Part shown: positions 27,069 through 36,263 of the stretch, in pieces
Layout of the letters: every line of letters begins with the position of its first letter
Position numbering within the stretch: the stretch's first letter is position 1
Origin: Paracoccaceae bacterium
GTDB taxonomy: Bacteria; Pseudomonadota; Alphaproteobacteria; Rhodobacterales; Rhodobacteraceae
DNA: 64,000 nucleotides
NCBI GenBank assembly: GCA_014654775.1
Contig: JACVZW010000007.1
Span: forward strand, 384,580-448,579
Reading direction: 5' to 3'
The notes under the pieces: model-generated
What the model was told of the DNA's origin: nothing
The model's input: only the letters and a program-made list of their open reading frames with translations
The model's database searches: none
Program-made: the position numbers and the translations under genes

Positions 27069-29251
27069 CCGATTTCACCTATGCCGTGGACGCAGACGGC
27101 GTCGCCACCATCACCTGGGACGTCACGGCGAAGTCCATGAACGTCATGTCGACGGAAGGCTTCGCCCTGCTCGACAGCCTGATCGACAGGGCCTTGGCCG
27201 ATGCGGGCGTGAAGGGCGTCATCCTGACATCCGGCAAGAAGGATTTCGCGGGCGGGATGGACCTGAACGTGATCGCCCAGATGCGGGCGGGGGGCGCGCA
27301 GGCCATCTTTGATGGCGTGATGCAGATGCATGGCGTGCTGCGCAAGATCGAACGGGGCGGAATGGACCCAAAGACGAAGAAGGGCGGCAAGCCCATCGTT
27401 GCGGCCCTGCCCGGCACGGCGCTGGGGATCGGCTATGAACTGCCGCTCGCCTGCCACCGGATCATCGCCGCCGACAACCCGAAGGCCAAGATCGGCCTGC
27501 CCGAGATCATGGTCGGCATCTTCCCCGGCGCGGGCGGCACGACGCGGCTGGTGCGCAAGATGGGCGCGATGATGGCCGCGCCCTTCCTGCTGGAAGGCAA
27601 GCTCTCGGACCCCAAATCCGCCAAGGCGGCGGGGCTGGTGGATGAGGTGGTGGCGCCCGACGCGTTGCTCTCGCGCGCCAAGGAATGGGTGCTGCAGGCC
27701 AAAGACGCCGATCTGGTGAAGCCGTGGGACGACAAGGGCTACAAGATGCCCGGCGGCGCGCCCTATCATCCGGCGGGCTTCATGACCTATGTCGGCGCGT
27801 CGGCCATGATCATGGGCAAGACGATGGGGGTCTATCCGGCGGCCAAGGCGCTGCTCTCCGCGGCCTATGAGGGCGCGCTGGTCCCCTTCGACACCGCGCT
27901 GAAGATCGAGGCGCGGTGGTTCACCTCTGTTCTGATGAACCCGTCTTCTTCGGCCATGATCCGGTCGCTCTTTATCAACAAGGAGGCGCTGGAGAAGGGG
28001 GCGAACCGCCCCAAGGTCGCCGATCAGACGGTGGCGAAGGTGGGCGTGATCGGCGCGGGCATGATGGGGGCGGGCATCGCCTATGTCAGCGCCAGTGCGG
28101 GCATCGAGGTGGTGCTGATCGACGCGGCGCAAGAGGCCGCCGATCGCGGCAAGGCCCATTCGGCGGACCTTTTGGACAAGGGGATGAAGCGCGGCAAGAT
28201 CACGGCCGAGAAGAAGGCCGAGGTGCTGGGCCGTATCATCGCCACCACCGATTACGCGGCGCTTGCGGGCTGCGACCTGATTGTGGAGGCCGTGTTTGAA
28301 GACCCGAAGGTGAAGGCGGACGTGACGGCGAAGGTTGAGGCGGCGGTGGGCGAGGGCTGCATCTTCGCCACCAACACCTCTACCCTGCCCATCTCGGGCC
28401 TTGCCAAGGCCAGCCAGCGGCCCGCGAACTTCATCGGCATCCATTTCTTCTCGCCCGTCGACAAGATGAACCTTGTGGAGATCATCCGGGGCAAAGAGAC
28501 CGGCGATGTCGCGGTGGCCAAGGCGCTGGATTACGTGCGCCAGATCCGCAAGACGCCCATCGTGGTGAACGACGCGCGCTTCTTCTACGCCAACCGCTGC
28601 ATCATCCCCTATATCAACGAAGGCATCCGCATGGTGGCCGAAGGGGTGGAACCCGCGCTGGTGGAGAACGCGGCGAAACTGGTGGGCATGCCCTTGGGGC
28701 CGCTGCAACTGGTCGATGAAACCTCCATCGATCTGGGCGTGAAGATTGCCAAGGCCACGCGGGCCGCGATGGGCGATGCCTATCCGGATGGCGCGGTCGA
28801 TGCGGTGCTGTTCTGGATGGCCGATCAGGGGCGCATGGGGAAAAAGGCCAATGCGGGTTTCTACGCCTATGACGCAGCGGGCAAGCGCGAGGGGCTGTGG
28901 GAGGGTCTGGCCGCGCAGTATCCGCTGGCCGAAAGCCAGCCCGACCTGACGACGGTGCAGCATCGCCTGCTGATGGCGCAGGTCCTAGAGGCGGTGCGTG
29001 CGCTGGAGGACGGCGTGCTGACCGATATCCGCGAAGGCGATGTCGGCGCGATCCTCGGCTGGGGCTTTGCGCCGTGGTCGGGCGGGCCCTTCTCGTGGCT
29101 CGACATCATCGGGGCCGCGCGGGCGGTGGAAATCTGCGATCACCTGACCGCCACGCAAGGCGCGCGGTTCACCGCGCCCGCCCTGCTGCGCGAGATGGCC
29201 GCGAAAGGCGAAGGCTTCTACACCAGCCGCTACGCCACGAAGGCGGCCTGA
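27065..29251 (+). CDS. 3-hydroxyacyl-CoA dehydrogenase / enoyl-CoA hydratase, fatty-oxidation alpha subunit
   Basis: crotonase half (LPEIMVGIFPGAGGTTRLVRK) fused to NAD-binding half (GVIGAGMMGAGIAYVSASAGIEVVLID). Confidence 0.94.
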   Translation: MTDFTYAVDADGVATITWDVTAKSMNVMSTEGFALLDSLIDRALADAGVKGVILTSGKKDFAGGMDLNVIAQMRAGGAQAIFDGVMQMHGVLRKIERGGMDPKTKKGGKPIVAALPGTALGIGYELPLACHRIIAADNPKAKIGLPEIMVGIFPGAGGTTRLVRKMGAMMAAPFLLEGKLSDPKSAKAAGLVDEVVAPDALLSRAKEWVLQAKDADLVKPWDDKGYKMPGGAPYHPAGFMTYVGASAMIMGKTMGVYPAAKALLSAAYEGALVPFDTALKIEARWFTSVLMNPSSSAMIRSLFINKEALEKGANRPKVADQTVAKVGVIGAGMMGAGIAYVSASAGIEVVLIDAAQEAADRGKAHSADLLDKGMKRGKITAEKKAEVLGRIIATTDYAALAGCDLIVEAVFEDPKVKADVTAKVEAAVGEGCIFATNTSTLPISGLAKASQRPANFIGIHFFSPVDKMNLVEIIRGKETGDVAVAKALDYVRQIRKTPIVVNDARFFYANRCIIPYINEGIRMVAEGVEPALVENAAKLVGMPLGPLQLVDETSIDLGVKIAKATRAAMGDAYPDGAVDAVLFWMADQGRMGKKANAGFYAYDAAGKREGLWEGLAAQYPLAESQPDLTTVQHRLLMAQVLEAVRALEDGVLTDIREGDVGAILGWGFAPWSGGPFSWLDIIGAARAVEICDHLTATQGARFTAPALLREMAAKGEGFYTSRYATKAA

Positions 29252-29856
29252 GCCGCATCCTGACGGGCGGCGATCCGCGCCGCCCGGTTTCCTTCGGCAA
29301 TCAGGTCCGCGACCAGACGGCGGGCCTCGGCCAGCCGCAGCGTGATCAGCCCGTCGCAGCGGAAGAGGTTCGCCGCCGCAGACCCGTGCCCGCCGCAGCC
29401 CAAAAGCAGGCTGCCCCCGGCAAAGATCACCTGCGGCGTGTCGAATTGCAGATGCACGATCGTCGTGTCGCGCGGGGCGCAGCGGCGGATGCCGTTCCAG
29501 CCGACAAGGGCCAGCGCGGGCACCATCACGAAGGGTTCGCCATATTCGTCTTCGGCCAGATCGCTTTCCAGCAGCACCATCTGCGCGGGCAGCAGTTCGA
29601 CGGGCTGGTCGTTCAGCATCGCGCCGGCGGGCAGGACGACAGGCCAAAAGGCGGGCGGCACCCATGCCGCCTGCCGCGAACAATGCACGGCGCGCAGCGG
29701 GACCTCGCCCTGTTCGAAGGTGAGGACGGTATCGCCTGCCACAAGCCGCCGCGCCTCGATCCAGCCATCGGGGGTAGACAGGCGGAGCGCGGCAGACAGC
29801 CCGTCCACAAGGATGGGCAGGGCCGCCGGTTGACCTGAAATCATCGAGGACTGCAT
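29230..29856 (-). CDS. Hint (hedgehog/intein) domain-containing protein
   Basis: LSTPDGWIEARRLVAGDTVLTFEQGEVPLRAVHCSR ... NDQPVELLPAQMVLLES. Confidence 0.7.
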   Translation of the reverse strand: MQSSMISGQPAALPILVDGLSAALRLSTPDGWIEARRLVAGDTVLTFEQGEVPLRAVHCSRQAAWVPPAFWPVVLPAGAMLNDQPVELLPAQMVLLESDLAEDEYGEPFVMVPALALVGWNGIRRCAPRDTTIVHLQFDTPQVIFAGGSLLLGCGGHGSAAANLFRCDGLITLRLAEARRLVADLIAEGNRAARIAARQDAAQAAFVA

Positions 29857-29966
29857 GGGATATGCCTTCTCGCTAGCGTCGATGAAAACAGATTGCCCGC
29901 CGGATTCGACGCGCAAAGGGCAGAAGACAGGCAATTCCGGGATGATTGTGTCCGGATCGGGAACGA

Positions 29967-30632
29967 TCAACCGATCGGATCGGGATCGAAACGATAGCCG
30001 AAACGGGCGATATCTGGCGCGCAAAGTGCCGCCAGCCGCGCGGCATCGGCATCGGAATAATAGGGCCGCCAGTCCCGCCCGCGCGCGCTGTCATTGGCGC
30101 GCGGCAGCGGCGTCAGGCGAAAGCCCAGATGCGCCTCAAACGGGGCAAGGTCTTCCTCCAGCCGCTCGATCCGGGCATAGAGCGCGGTCCGTTCCTGACC
30201 ATTGGCATCCCGCAGATAGGCGGGATAGGGCCATGCGGTGAAGGCGGCCACCGTCTGGGGATGGGCAAGGAAGGTGGAGAAATCCACCGCCTTGGCCAAA
30301 GCCACGGCCGGACTGTCGAAGCCCTGTTCGCGCAGCCAGTGGTAATAGCTGACCATCCGGTCCCAAGGGTTGCGGATCAGGGTGAGAAGGAACAGCCCGT
30401 CAAGCTCTGCCGCCGTCACCAGCCCATCGAGATCGGCCAGCGTGGAATGCTTCCACAGCCGCCCTTTGGCGGGCAGACCTTTCAGCCGCCCGCGCCGGGC
30501 GCGCGCCTTGGGCGTGTCGCCGATCAGGATGTCGTCCTTCATGGCGCGGGCCTCCAGCGCCAGCGTCAGCGCCGTGCCCCCGGTCTTGGGGATATGGATG
30601 AAGAGGTAACCCCGTCCGCGCGACAGGATCAC
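29967..30632 (-). CDS. sulfotransferase family 2 domain-containing protein
   Basis: GYLFIHIPKTGGTALTLALEARA; LTLIRNPWDRMVSYYHW; GTG start preferred. Confidence 0.82.
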   Translation of the reverse strand: MILSRGRGYLFIHIPKTGGTALTLALEARAMKDDILIGDTPKARARRGRLKGLPAKGRLWKHSTLADLDGLVTAAELDGLFLLTLIRNPWDRMVSYYHWLREQGFDSPAVALAKAVDFSTFLAHPQTVAAFTAWPYPAYLRDANGQERTALYARIERLEEDLAPFEAHLGFRLTPLPRANDSARGRDWRPYYSDADAARLAALCAPDIARFGYRFDPDPIG

Positions 30633-30654
30633 CGTCCACCGCCTCCAGCGGCCC

Positions 30655-30698
30655 AAGAATTTTCGAAAATTCTTGTCAAAATTCTTCGAAGAATTTTG
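30655..30698. repeat. family D tandem palindrome pair (D2)
   Basis: AAGAATTTTCGAAAATTCTT (30655-30674) + gt + CAAAATTCTTCGAAGAATTTTG (30677-30698), both perfect palindromes. Confidence 0.9.
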
Positions 30699-30714
30699 GG
30701 GCCTGCGGCCATAG

Positions 30715-31668
30715 TCACCCCACTCGATTGGGAAGGTCGCGCCCCTCCAGATGGGCGATGAGGTTCTCGACCGCCATCATCCCCATGTTCTCGCGCACCT
30801 CCAGCGCCGCCGTGCCCAGATGGGGCAGCAGCGTCACATTCTCCATCGCCATCAGTTCCGGCGGAACCTTGGGTTCGAATTCGTAGACATCAAGGCCCGC
30901 CCCTGCGATGCGCCCCTCGGCCAGCGTGGCGATCAGCGCCGCCTCATCCACCACATCGCCCCGCGCGATGTTGACGAAGATGCCCGAGGGCTTCATCGCG
31001 GCAAAGGCCGCCGCGTTGATCAGGTGATGGGTGGCCTTGCCCCCCGGCACCGCCACCACGACGAAATCCTGCGCCATGGCCTCGGCCATTCCCACCTGCC
31101 GCGCGGGCAGCCCCACATCGGCCACCGCCGAGCGGTTGTGGAACACCACCTCCATGCCAAAGCCGAAATGGCAGCGCCGCGCGATGGCCTTGCCGATACG
31201 CCCCATGCCGATGATCCCGACGGACTTCCCGCTGACATGGGTGCCCAGCATCTGCGTCGGCCCCCAGCCGACCCATTGGCCCGCGCGCAGGATACGCTCC
31301 CCCTCGCCCAGCCGCCGCGCCGTCATCAGGATCAGCGACAGCGCGATATCCGCCGTAGCATCCGTCACCGCACCGGGCGTGTTGCTGACCGCCACGCCAG
31401 CGGCCTTCGCCGCCTCCACGTCAATGTGATTGTAGCCCACCCCGAAATTCGCCAGCAGACGGCAGCGCGGCTGCGGCACATCGGCAAAGACCTCGGCAGA
31501 AAAGCGGTCGCCGAGCGTGGGCATGACCACGTCGAAATCGCGCAAGGCACTGCGCAATTCGTCGGCCGTCAGCACCCGCGCCTCTTCCGCGCGCAAAGTC
31601 ACGTCGAACCGTGCCTGCGCGGCGGCGAGTACCGTCGCCGGCATCCGGCGCGTGATCAAAAGCTTCAT
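30715..31668 (-). CDS. D-isomer 2-hydroxyacid dehydrogenase (glyoxylate reductase-like)
   Basis: GKSVGIIGMGRIGKAIARR; LPHLGTAALEVRENMG. Confidence 0.92.
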   Translation of the reverse strand: MKLLITRRMPATVLAAAQARFDVTLRAEEARVLTADELRSALRDFDVVMPTLGDRFSAEVFADVPQPRCRLLANFGVGYNHIDVEAAKAAGVAVSNTPGAVTDATADIALSLILMTARRLGEGERILRAGQWVGWGPTQMLGTHVSGKSVGIIGMGRIGKAIARRCHFGFGMEVVFHNRSAVADVGLPARQVGMAEAMAQDFVVVAVPGGKATHHLINAAAFAAMKPSGIFVNIARGDVVDEAALIATLAEGRIAGAGLDVYEFEPKVPPELMAMENVTLLPHLGTAALEVRENMGMMAVENLIAHLEGRDLPNRVG

Positions 31669-32003
31669 CAGAACATCCTCCCCCCCAGCGGCACATCCTG
31701 ATCCGGCGCAAGAAGGACAACCTCCCCCTCGGCATCCGGAACGCCCAGCACCAGCACCTCGGACATTACCTTGCCGATCTGGCGGGGAGGGAAATTCACC
31801 ACCCCCATCACCAATCGGCCCAGCAGCCCCTCTGGGGTATAGTGCCGCGTGAGCTGTGCGGAAGAGCGCTTCTCGCCGATTTCCGGCCCGAAATCGACCC
31901 AGAGCTTGATCGCGGGCTTCCGCGCCTCGGGATAAGGCTCCGCGCGCACGATCCGGCCCACGCGGATGTCCACCTTCTGGAAGTCATCATAGGTGATCGT
32001 CAC
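31668..32003 (-). CDS. tRNA-binding protein (CsaA-like)
   Basis: FQKVDIRVGRIVRAEPYPEARKPAIKLWVDFGPEIGEKRSSAQLTRHY. Confidence 0.9.
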   Translation of the reverse strand: MTITYDDFQKVDIRVGRIVRAEPYPEARKPAIKLWVDFGPEIGEKRSSAQLTRHYTPEGLLGRLVMGVVNFPPRQIGKVMSEVLVLGVPDAEGEVVLLAPDQDVPLGGRMF

Positions 32004-32803
32004 TTGCCCAGCTCCCGCCCGCGATCCGCCGCCGCCTTCACCGCCCGCGCCATCAGCCCCGGCAATTCCGGCATCAACACAGCCAAAGCCGCCGCCGTGG
32101 TGCCGCCCGGCGAGGTGACGTTGACGCGCAGCTGCGCCGCGCTGTCCGCCGACCGATGCGCCAGTTCCCCCGACCCGCAAACGGTGGCGCGGGCCAATTG
32201 CATGGCCACCTCGGGCGAAAGACCCTCCGCCTCTCCCGCTGCGGCCAGCGCCTCGATCAGATGGAAGACATAGGCCGGGCCAGAGCCGGAGACGGCGGTC
32301 ACCGCGTCGATCTGATGCTCGCCCTCAAGGATCACCGTCTCGCCCACGGCCGCCATCAGCGCCACGGCCAGTGCCATGTCGCCCTCTGACACATGGGCAT
32401 TGCGGCACAGCGCGGTGATCCCCCGGTTCACCATCGCAGGCGTGTTGGGCATGGTGCGCACGATGGGGGTGCGGTCGCCCAAGGCCGCCTCGAAAGCGGC
32501 GATCGTCGTGCCTGCGGCGATGGAGATGAACAGCGTCGTCCCATTGCCCAGCGCCTGCAGCGCGGGCAGCGCCGCGCCCATCATCTGCGGTTTCACCGCC
32601 AGCAGCGCCACGGCAGGGGCCGCAGGTACGCCCACATTCAGATGCACCCCCGACGCGCGCAGCCAATCCGACGGGTTGGGTTCGATCACCCAGACCGATC
32701 CCGCAGGCACACCTGCCTTGAGCCAGCCCATGAGCAGGGCCGTCCCCATCTTGCCACATCCCAGAAGAACCAGCCCGTCTTGGGCCACCCGTTCCAACGC
32801 CAT
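32000..32803 (-). CDS. proC: pyrroline-5-carboxylate reductase
   Basis: LLGCGKMGTALLMGWL; SGSGPAYVFHLIEAL; VTSPGGTTAAAL. Confidence 0.93.
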   Translation of the reverse strand: MALERVAQDGLVLLGCGKMGTALLMGWLKAGVPAGSVWVIEPNPSDWLRASGVHLNVGVPAAPAVALLAVKPQMMGAALPALQALGNGTTLFISIAAGTTIAAFEAALGDRTPIVRTMPNTPAMVNRGITALCRNAHVSEGDMALAVALMAAVGETVILEGEHQIDAVTAVSGSGPAYVFHLIEALAAAGEAEGLSPEVAMQLARATVCGSGELAHRSADSAAQLRVNVTSPGGTTAAALAVLMPELPGLMARAVKAAADRGRELGK

Positions 32804-32833
32804 CGCGTCCCCCGCCTGAATTCGGCGGGCAGG

Positions 32834-33337
32834 TTAGGCGCGCCCGTAAGCCTCGGCAATGGCGACCTTCATGGCATCCGCCGGGGTCCTGTCACCCCAA
32901 GAGACAAGCTGAAAGGCCGGATAGAACCGCTCCGCCGCCGCCACCGCCGCACCGATCAAGCGGTCGATCTGATCCGCCGTCGCGCATTGCCCGCCCGACA
33001 GCAGCAGCCCGTGCCGCCAAACCATCAGCTTCTGCTCTTCCCAAAAGGTGAAGGCCCCGGTCCATACCAGATCGTTGCAGCGGTTCAGCACGTCGAACAG
33101 CGCGCCCATCCGGCCCACCGGGGGTTCCATCTCGAAGGTGCAGATCAGGCGCAGCGTCTCGTCCTGCGCCGACCATGCGAGCGTCAGGCTATAGGTTCGC
33201 CACTGCCCTTCCACGGCCATCGCGATCTGATCATCGGTGACGCGGTCGAATTCCCAGTCATGATGTTCGGCCAAGGTTTCAACGATGTCGATCGGATGAA
33301 GATCGTCGGTGGTGAGAAAATCTTCCGCAAGCGACAT
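32834..33337 (-). CDS. YbjN domain-containing protein
   Basis: VAVEGQWRTYSLTLAWSAQDETLRLICTFEMEPP family pattern. Confidence 0.8.
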   Translation of the reverse strand: MSLAEDFLTTDDLHPIDIVETLAEHHDWEFDRVTDDQIAMAVEGQWRTYSLTLAWSAQDETLRLICTFEMEPPVGRMGALFDVLNRCNDLVWTGAFTFWEEQKLMVWRHGLLLSGGQCATADQIDRLIGAAVAAAERFYPAFQLVSWGDRTPADAMKVAIAEAYGRA

Positions 33338-33712
33338 TACCCGGCCTCATGATAACGCTTCTTCCGGGTACGAACCCACAAGAAGCTGGGCGTCTGGCAA
33401 GGGTCAGCGTTTGCCGGACGTGACCCTTACTAGATATGGTGTGACGAAAGCGGAAGTCTGTAAAGCGAATTCTGGCCAAATCTTCTGTGGACAAACGCTC
33501 CACAAGCCGGTCGGGCGGATCTGCGCCGAACGCGCGTGTCCGGGAACCGAAAGGCGGCAACCTATGCGCGTGGCGGCAGCGTTCACGCGTCCAGTTTTGG
33601 GTCTGGGAGACGTTCCGGGCGGTTAGCGGAAGGGGCAGCCACACCCGCAGCCGCCCTGTCATTCTGCTCTGCTGATTTGTCTGCGCTCTCGTCGCAGGTG
33701 CCGGCAGACAAC

Positions 33713-33736
33713 GAAAAAGGCGGCCCGCAGGCCGCC
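33713..33736 (-). terminator. intrinsic terminator for the UbiK-family gene
   Basis: On the minus strand GGCGGCC-tgcg-GGCCGCC followed by TTTTT. Confidence 0.7.
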
Positions 33737-33763
33737 CGCATCACCCCGGCAAAACGGCCGAAA

Positions 33764-34045
33764 TCACTCGGCCTTCTTCTTCGCCGCCTTCGATGCCTCG
33801 CCCGCCAACTTCGCCTCCAGCACGGCCAGACGGGCCTCCAGCGCCGCGTTTTCTTCGCGCGCCTTCACGGCCATGGCGCGGACGGCATCAAATTCCTCGC
33901 GCGTGACGAAATCGCGGTCGGCCATCCAGCGGTCGACCAGACCCTTCATCGCCGTCTCGGCCTCGGTCTTGGCCCCCTGCGCCACGCCCATGGCATTGGT
34001 CATCAGCTGCGACATGTCGTCGAAGAACTTGGATCGCGTCTGCAT
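33764..34045 (-). CDS. accessory factor UbiK family protein (BMFP)
   Basis: DMSQLMTNAMGVAQGAKTEAE ... VTREEFDAVRAMAVKAREENAALEARLAVLEAKL. Confidence 0.85.
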   Translation of the reverse strand: MQTRSKFFDDMSQLMTNAMGVAQGAKTEAETAMKGLVDRWMADRDFVTREEFDAVRAMAVKAREENAALEARLAVLEAKLAGEASKAAKKKAE

Positions 34046-34111
34046 CGCGGCACTCCTTTTCCTGCGCTCTATATGGCCCTGCTCGGGGCAGCGCACAAGC
34101 GGGGACCCCTG

Positions 34112-34133
34112 CTTCATCTTGGCACAAATACTC
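34112..34133 (+). repeat. family B repeat (B3)
   Basis: CTTCATCTTGGCACAAATACTC, one mismatch to consensus. Confidence 0.85.
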
Positions 34134-34180
34134 ACCTTGCACCGCCCACCGTCCGCGCCATCGCTCTGGGACGGGGTGCC

Positions 34181-34224
34181 TCTCCCTCCCCCGCAACGTG
34201 GGGGAGGGTCGGGGAGGGGGTGCC
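34181..34224 (+). repeat. family A repeat (A2)
   Basis: CCCTCCCCC-gcaacgt-GGGGGAGGG then tcGGGGaGGGGG. Confidence 0.85.
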
Positions 34225-34318
34225 CCGCCCCATGACCCCACGCCGCCGTGACCGGCGCGACGGTTGACTTCCCGCCCCCTTCCCCGGAAAACCACCGCGA
34301 CCCCCACGAGGAAGCCGC

Positions 34319-35200
34319 ATGTCCCCGATCCCCTTCCCCGACATCTCGCCCGAGATTTTCCGCATCGACCTCGGCGGCTTTTCCTTCGCGCTGCGCTGGT
34401 ATGCGCTGGCTTATATCGTCGGGCTGGTCGCGGGCTGGAAGATCATCGCGCGGATCGTCTCCACCCCCCGGCTTTGGCCGAAGGGGGCGCCCATGACGCC
34501 CGCACAGGTGGAAAACCTGCTGACCTGGGTCATCCTCGGCGTCGTGCTTGGTGGGCGGCTGGGCTTTGCCCTCTTCTACCAGCCGGGCTATTACCTGCAG
34601 AACCCGTTGCAGATCCTGCGCATCTGGGAAGGCGGCATGTCCTTCCATGGCGGCTTCCTCGGCGTCGTCGTCGCGGGCATCTGGTTCTGCCGCCGCGAAG
34701 GCATCCCGATGCTGTCGCTCGCCGATCTGATGGCCATCGTTGCCCCCATCGGCATCGGCCTTGGCCGCCTTGCCAATTTCATCAATGCGGAACTCTGGGG
34801 CCGTCCCACCACCCTGCCTTGGGGCGTGGCCTTCCCCGGCGAGGCGGCGCAGACCTGCCCCGGTGTCGTGGGCCTGTGCGGCCGCCACCCCTCGCAGCTT
34901 TACGAGGCGATGCTGGAAGGGCTGATCCTTTTCCTCGTCCTCCTGTATGTCACCTATCGCAAGGGCTGGCTCTCCACCCCCGGGCGCATCGCGGGGCTGT
35001 TCTTCGCGGGCTATGGCGCGGGGCGATTTGTGGTGGAATTCGTCCGCCAGCCTGACGCGCAATTCATCACCGAGGGCAATCCGCTGGGCCTTGCGCTGCA
35101 GATGGGCGGCTGGGGGCTGACCATGGGGCAGATCCTGTCGCTGCCCATGATCGCGGCGGGGATCTGGTTCATCGCCCGCGCGCGCCGCAGCACCGCATGA
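34319..35200 (+). CDS. lgt: prolipoprotein diacylglyceryl transferase
   Basis: [20 protein letters not shown]-like [25 protein letters not shown]. Confidence 0.95.
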   Translation: MSPIPFPDISPEIFRIDLGGFSFALRWYALAYIVGLVAGWKIIARIVSTPRLWPKGAPMTPAQVENLLTWVILGVVLGGRLGFALFYQPGYYLQNPLQILRIWEGGMSFHGGFLGVVVAGIWFCRREGIPMLSLADLMAIVAPIGIGLGRLANFINAELWGRPTTLPWGVAFPGEAAQTCPGVVGLCGRHPSQLYEAMLEGLILFLVLLYVTYRKGWLSTPGRIAGLFFAGYGAGRFVVEFVRQPDAQFITEGNPLGLALQMGGWGLTMGQILSLPMIAAGIWFIARARRSTA

Positions 35201-36261
35201 CGGCGCTGGCCGCCCTCCTTGCGGCCCGGATCGCGGCCACGGGGCCGATGACGCTGGCCGAGTATATGGCCGACTGCCTCCTTCACCCGCAGCACGGCTA
35301 TTACGCCACGCGCGATCCCTTTGGGCGGGGCGGCGATTTCACCACCGCGCCCGAGATCAGCCAAATGTTCGGCGAGTTGGTGGGACTTTGCCTTGCGCAG
35401 GCTTGGCTCGATCAGGGCGCGCCTACGCCCTTCACGCTGGCCGAGCTTGGCCCCGGGCGCGGCACGCTGATGGCCGATGCGCTGCGCGCCACACGTGGGG
35501 TGCCGGGGTTGCACGCAGCCGCGCAGGTGGTGCTGGTGGAGGCATCGCCCACCCTGCGGCAAGTGCAGCGCGCCACGCTGAAGGATCACCCTGTCACATG
35601 GGCCGACGGTGTAGAGGCGCTGCCCGACGCGCCCCTTTTCCTGATCGCCAATGAATTCTTCGACGCCCTGCCCATCCGCCAGTTCACCCGTCAGGGGCAG
35701 GCTTGGGCCGAAACCGTGGTCGGGCTGGCCGGGGATCGGCTGACGCTGGGAAAAACCGCACCCACCCCCCTTGCCGCCTTGTCGCACCGTCTGGCCGACA
35801 CGGCCGAGGGCGATGTGGTGGAGCTATGCCCCGCCGCCGCCCCGATCATGGGCCAGATCGGCACGCGGATCGCTGCGCGTGGCGGCGCGGCGCTGATCAT
35901 CGACTATGGCGACTGGCGCTCGCAGGGAGACACGTTTCAGGCGCTGCGGGACCACCGCTTTGTCGATCCGCTGGCGGCGCCGGGCGACGCCGACCTCACC
36001 GCCCATGTGGATTTCGAAGCGCTGGCGCAGGCCTCCGCCCCCGCCCGCGCCAGCCGGATGATCACACAAGGCGCGTGGCTAGAACGGCTCGGCATCGGCG
36101 CGCGGGCCGAACGGTTGGCGCGCGGGCTGACGGGTGCGGCATTGCAGTCGCATCTTGCGGCGCATCGCCGCTTGACCGGGGCCACCGAAATGGGTTCGCT
36201 GTTCAAGGCGCTGGCCCTCTACCCCTCCTCTTTCCCGCCCCCGCCCGGATTTGACGCCTGA
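35197..36261 (+). CDS. SAM-dependent methyltransferase, MidA/NDUFAF7 family
   Basis: [46 protein letters not shown]. Confidence 0.93.
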   Translation: MTALAALLAARIAATGPMTLAEYMADCLLHPQHGYYATRDPFGRGGDFTTAPEISQMFGELVGLCLAQAWLDQGAPTPFTLAELGPGRGTLMADALRATRGVPGLHAAAQVVLVEASPTLRQVQRATLKDHPVTWADGVEALPDAPLFLIANEFFDALPIRQFTRQGQAWAETVVGLAGDRLTLGKTAPTPLAALSHRLADTAEGDVVELCPAAAPIMGQIGTRIAARGGAALIIDYGDWRSQGDTFQALRDHRFVDPLAAPGDADLTAHVDFEALAQASAPARASRMITQGAWLERLGIGARAERLARGLTGAALQSHLAAHRRLTGATEMGSLFKALALYPSSFPPPPGFDA

Positions 36262-36263
36262 GC

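Noticed and set aside
27050-28963. 637-aa ORF antisense to the beta-oxidation alpha subunit gene
   Set aside because: Shadow ORF; the plus-strand protein has clear domains.
33430-33712. Possible 6S RNA or SRP RNA gene in the 370-bp gap
   Set aside because: No recognisable conserved core of 6S, SRP RNA, tmRNA or RNase P RNA.
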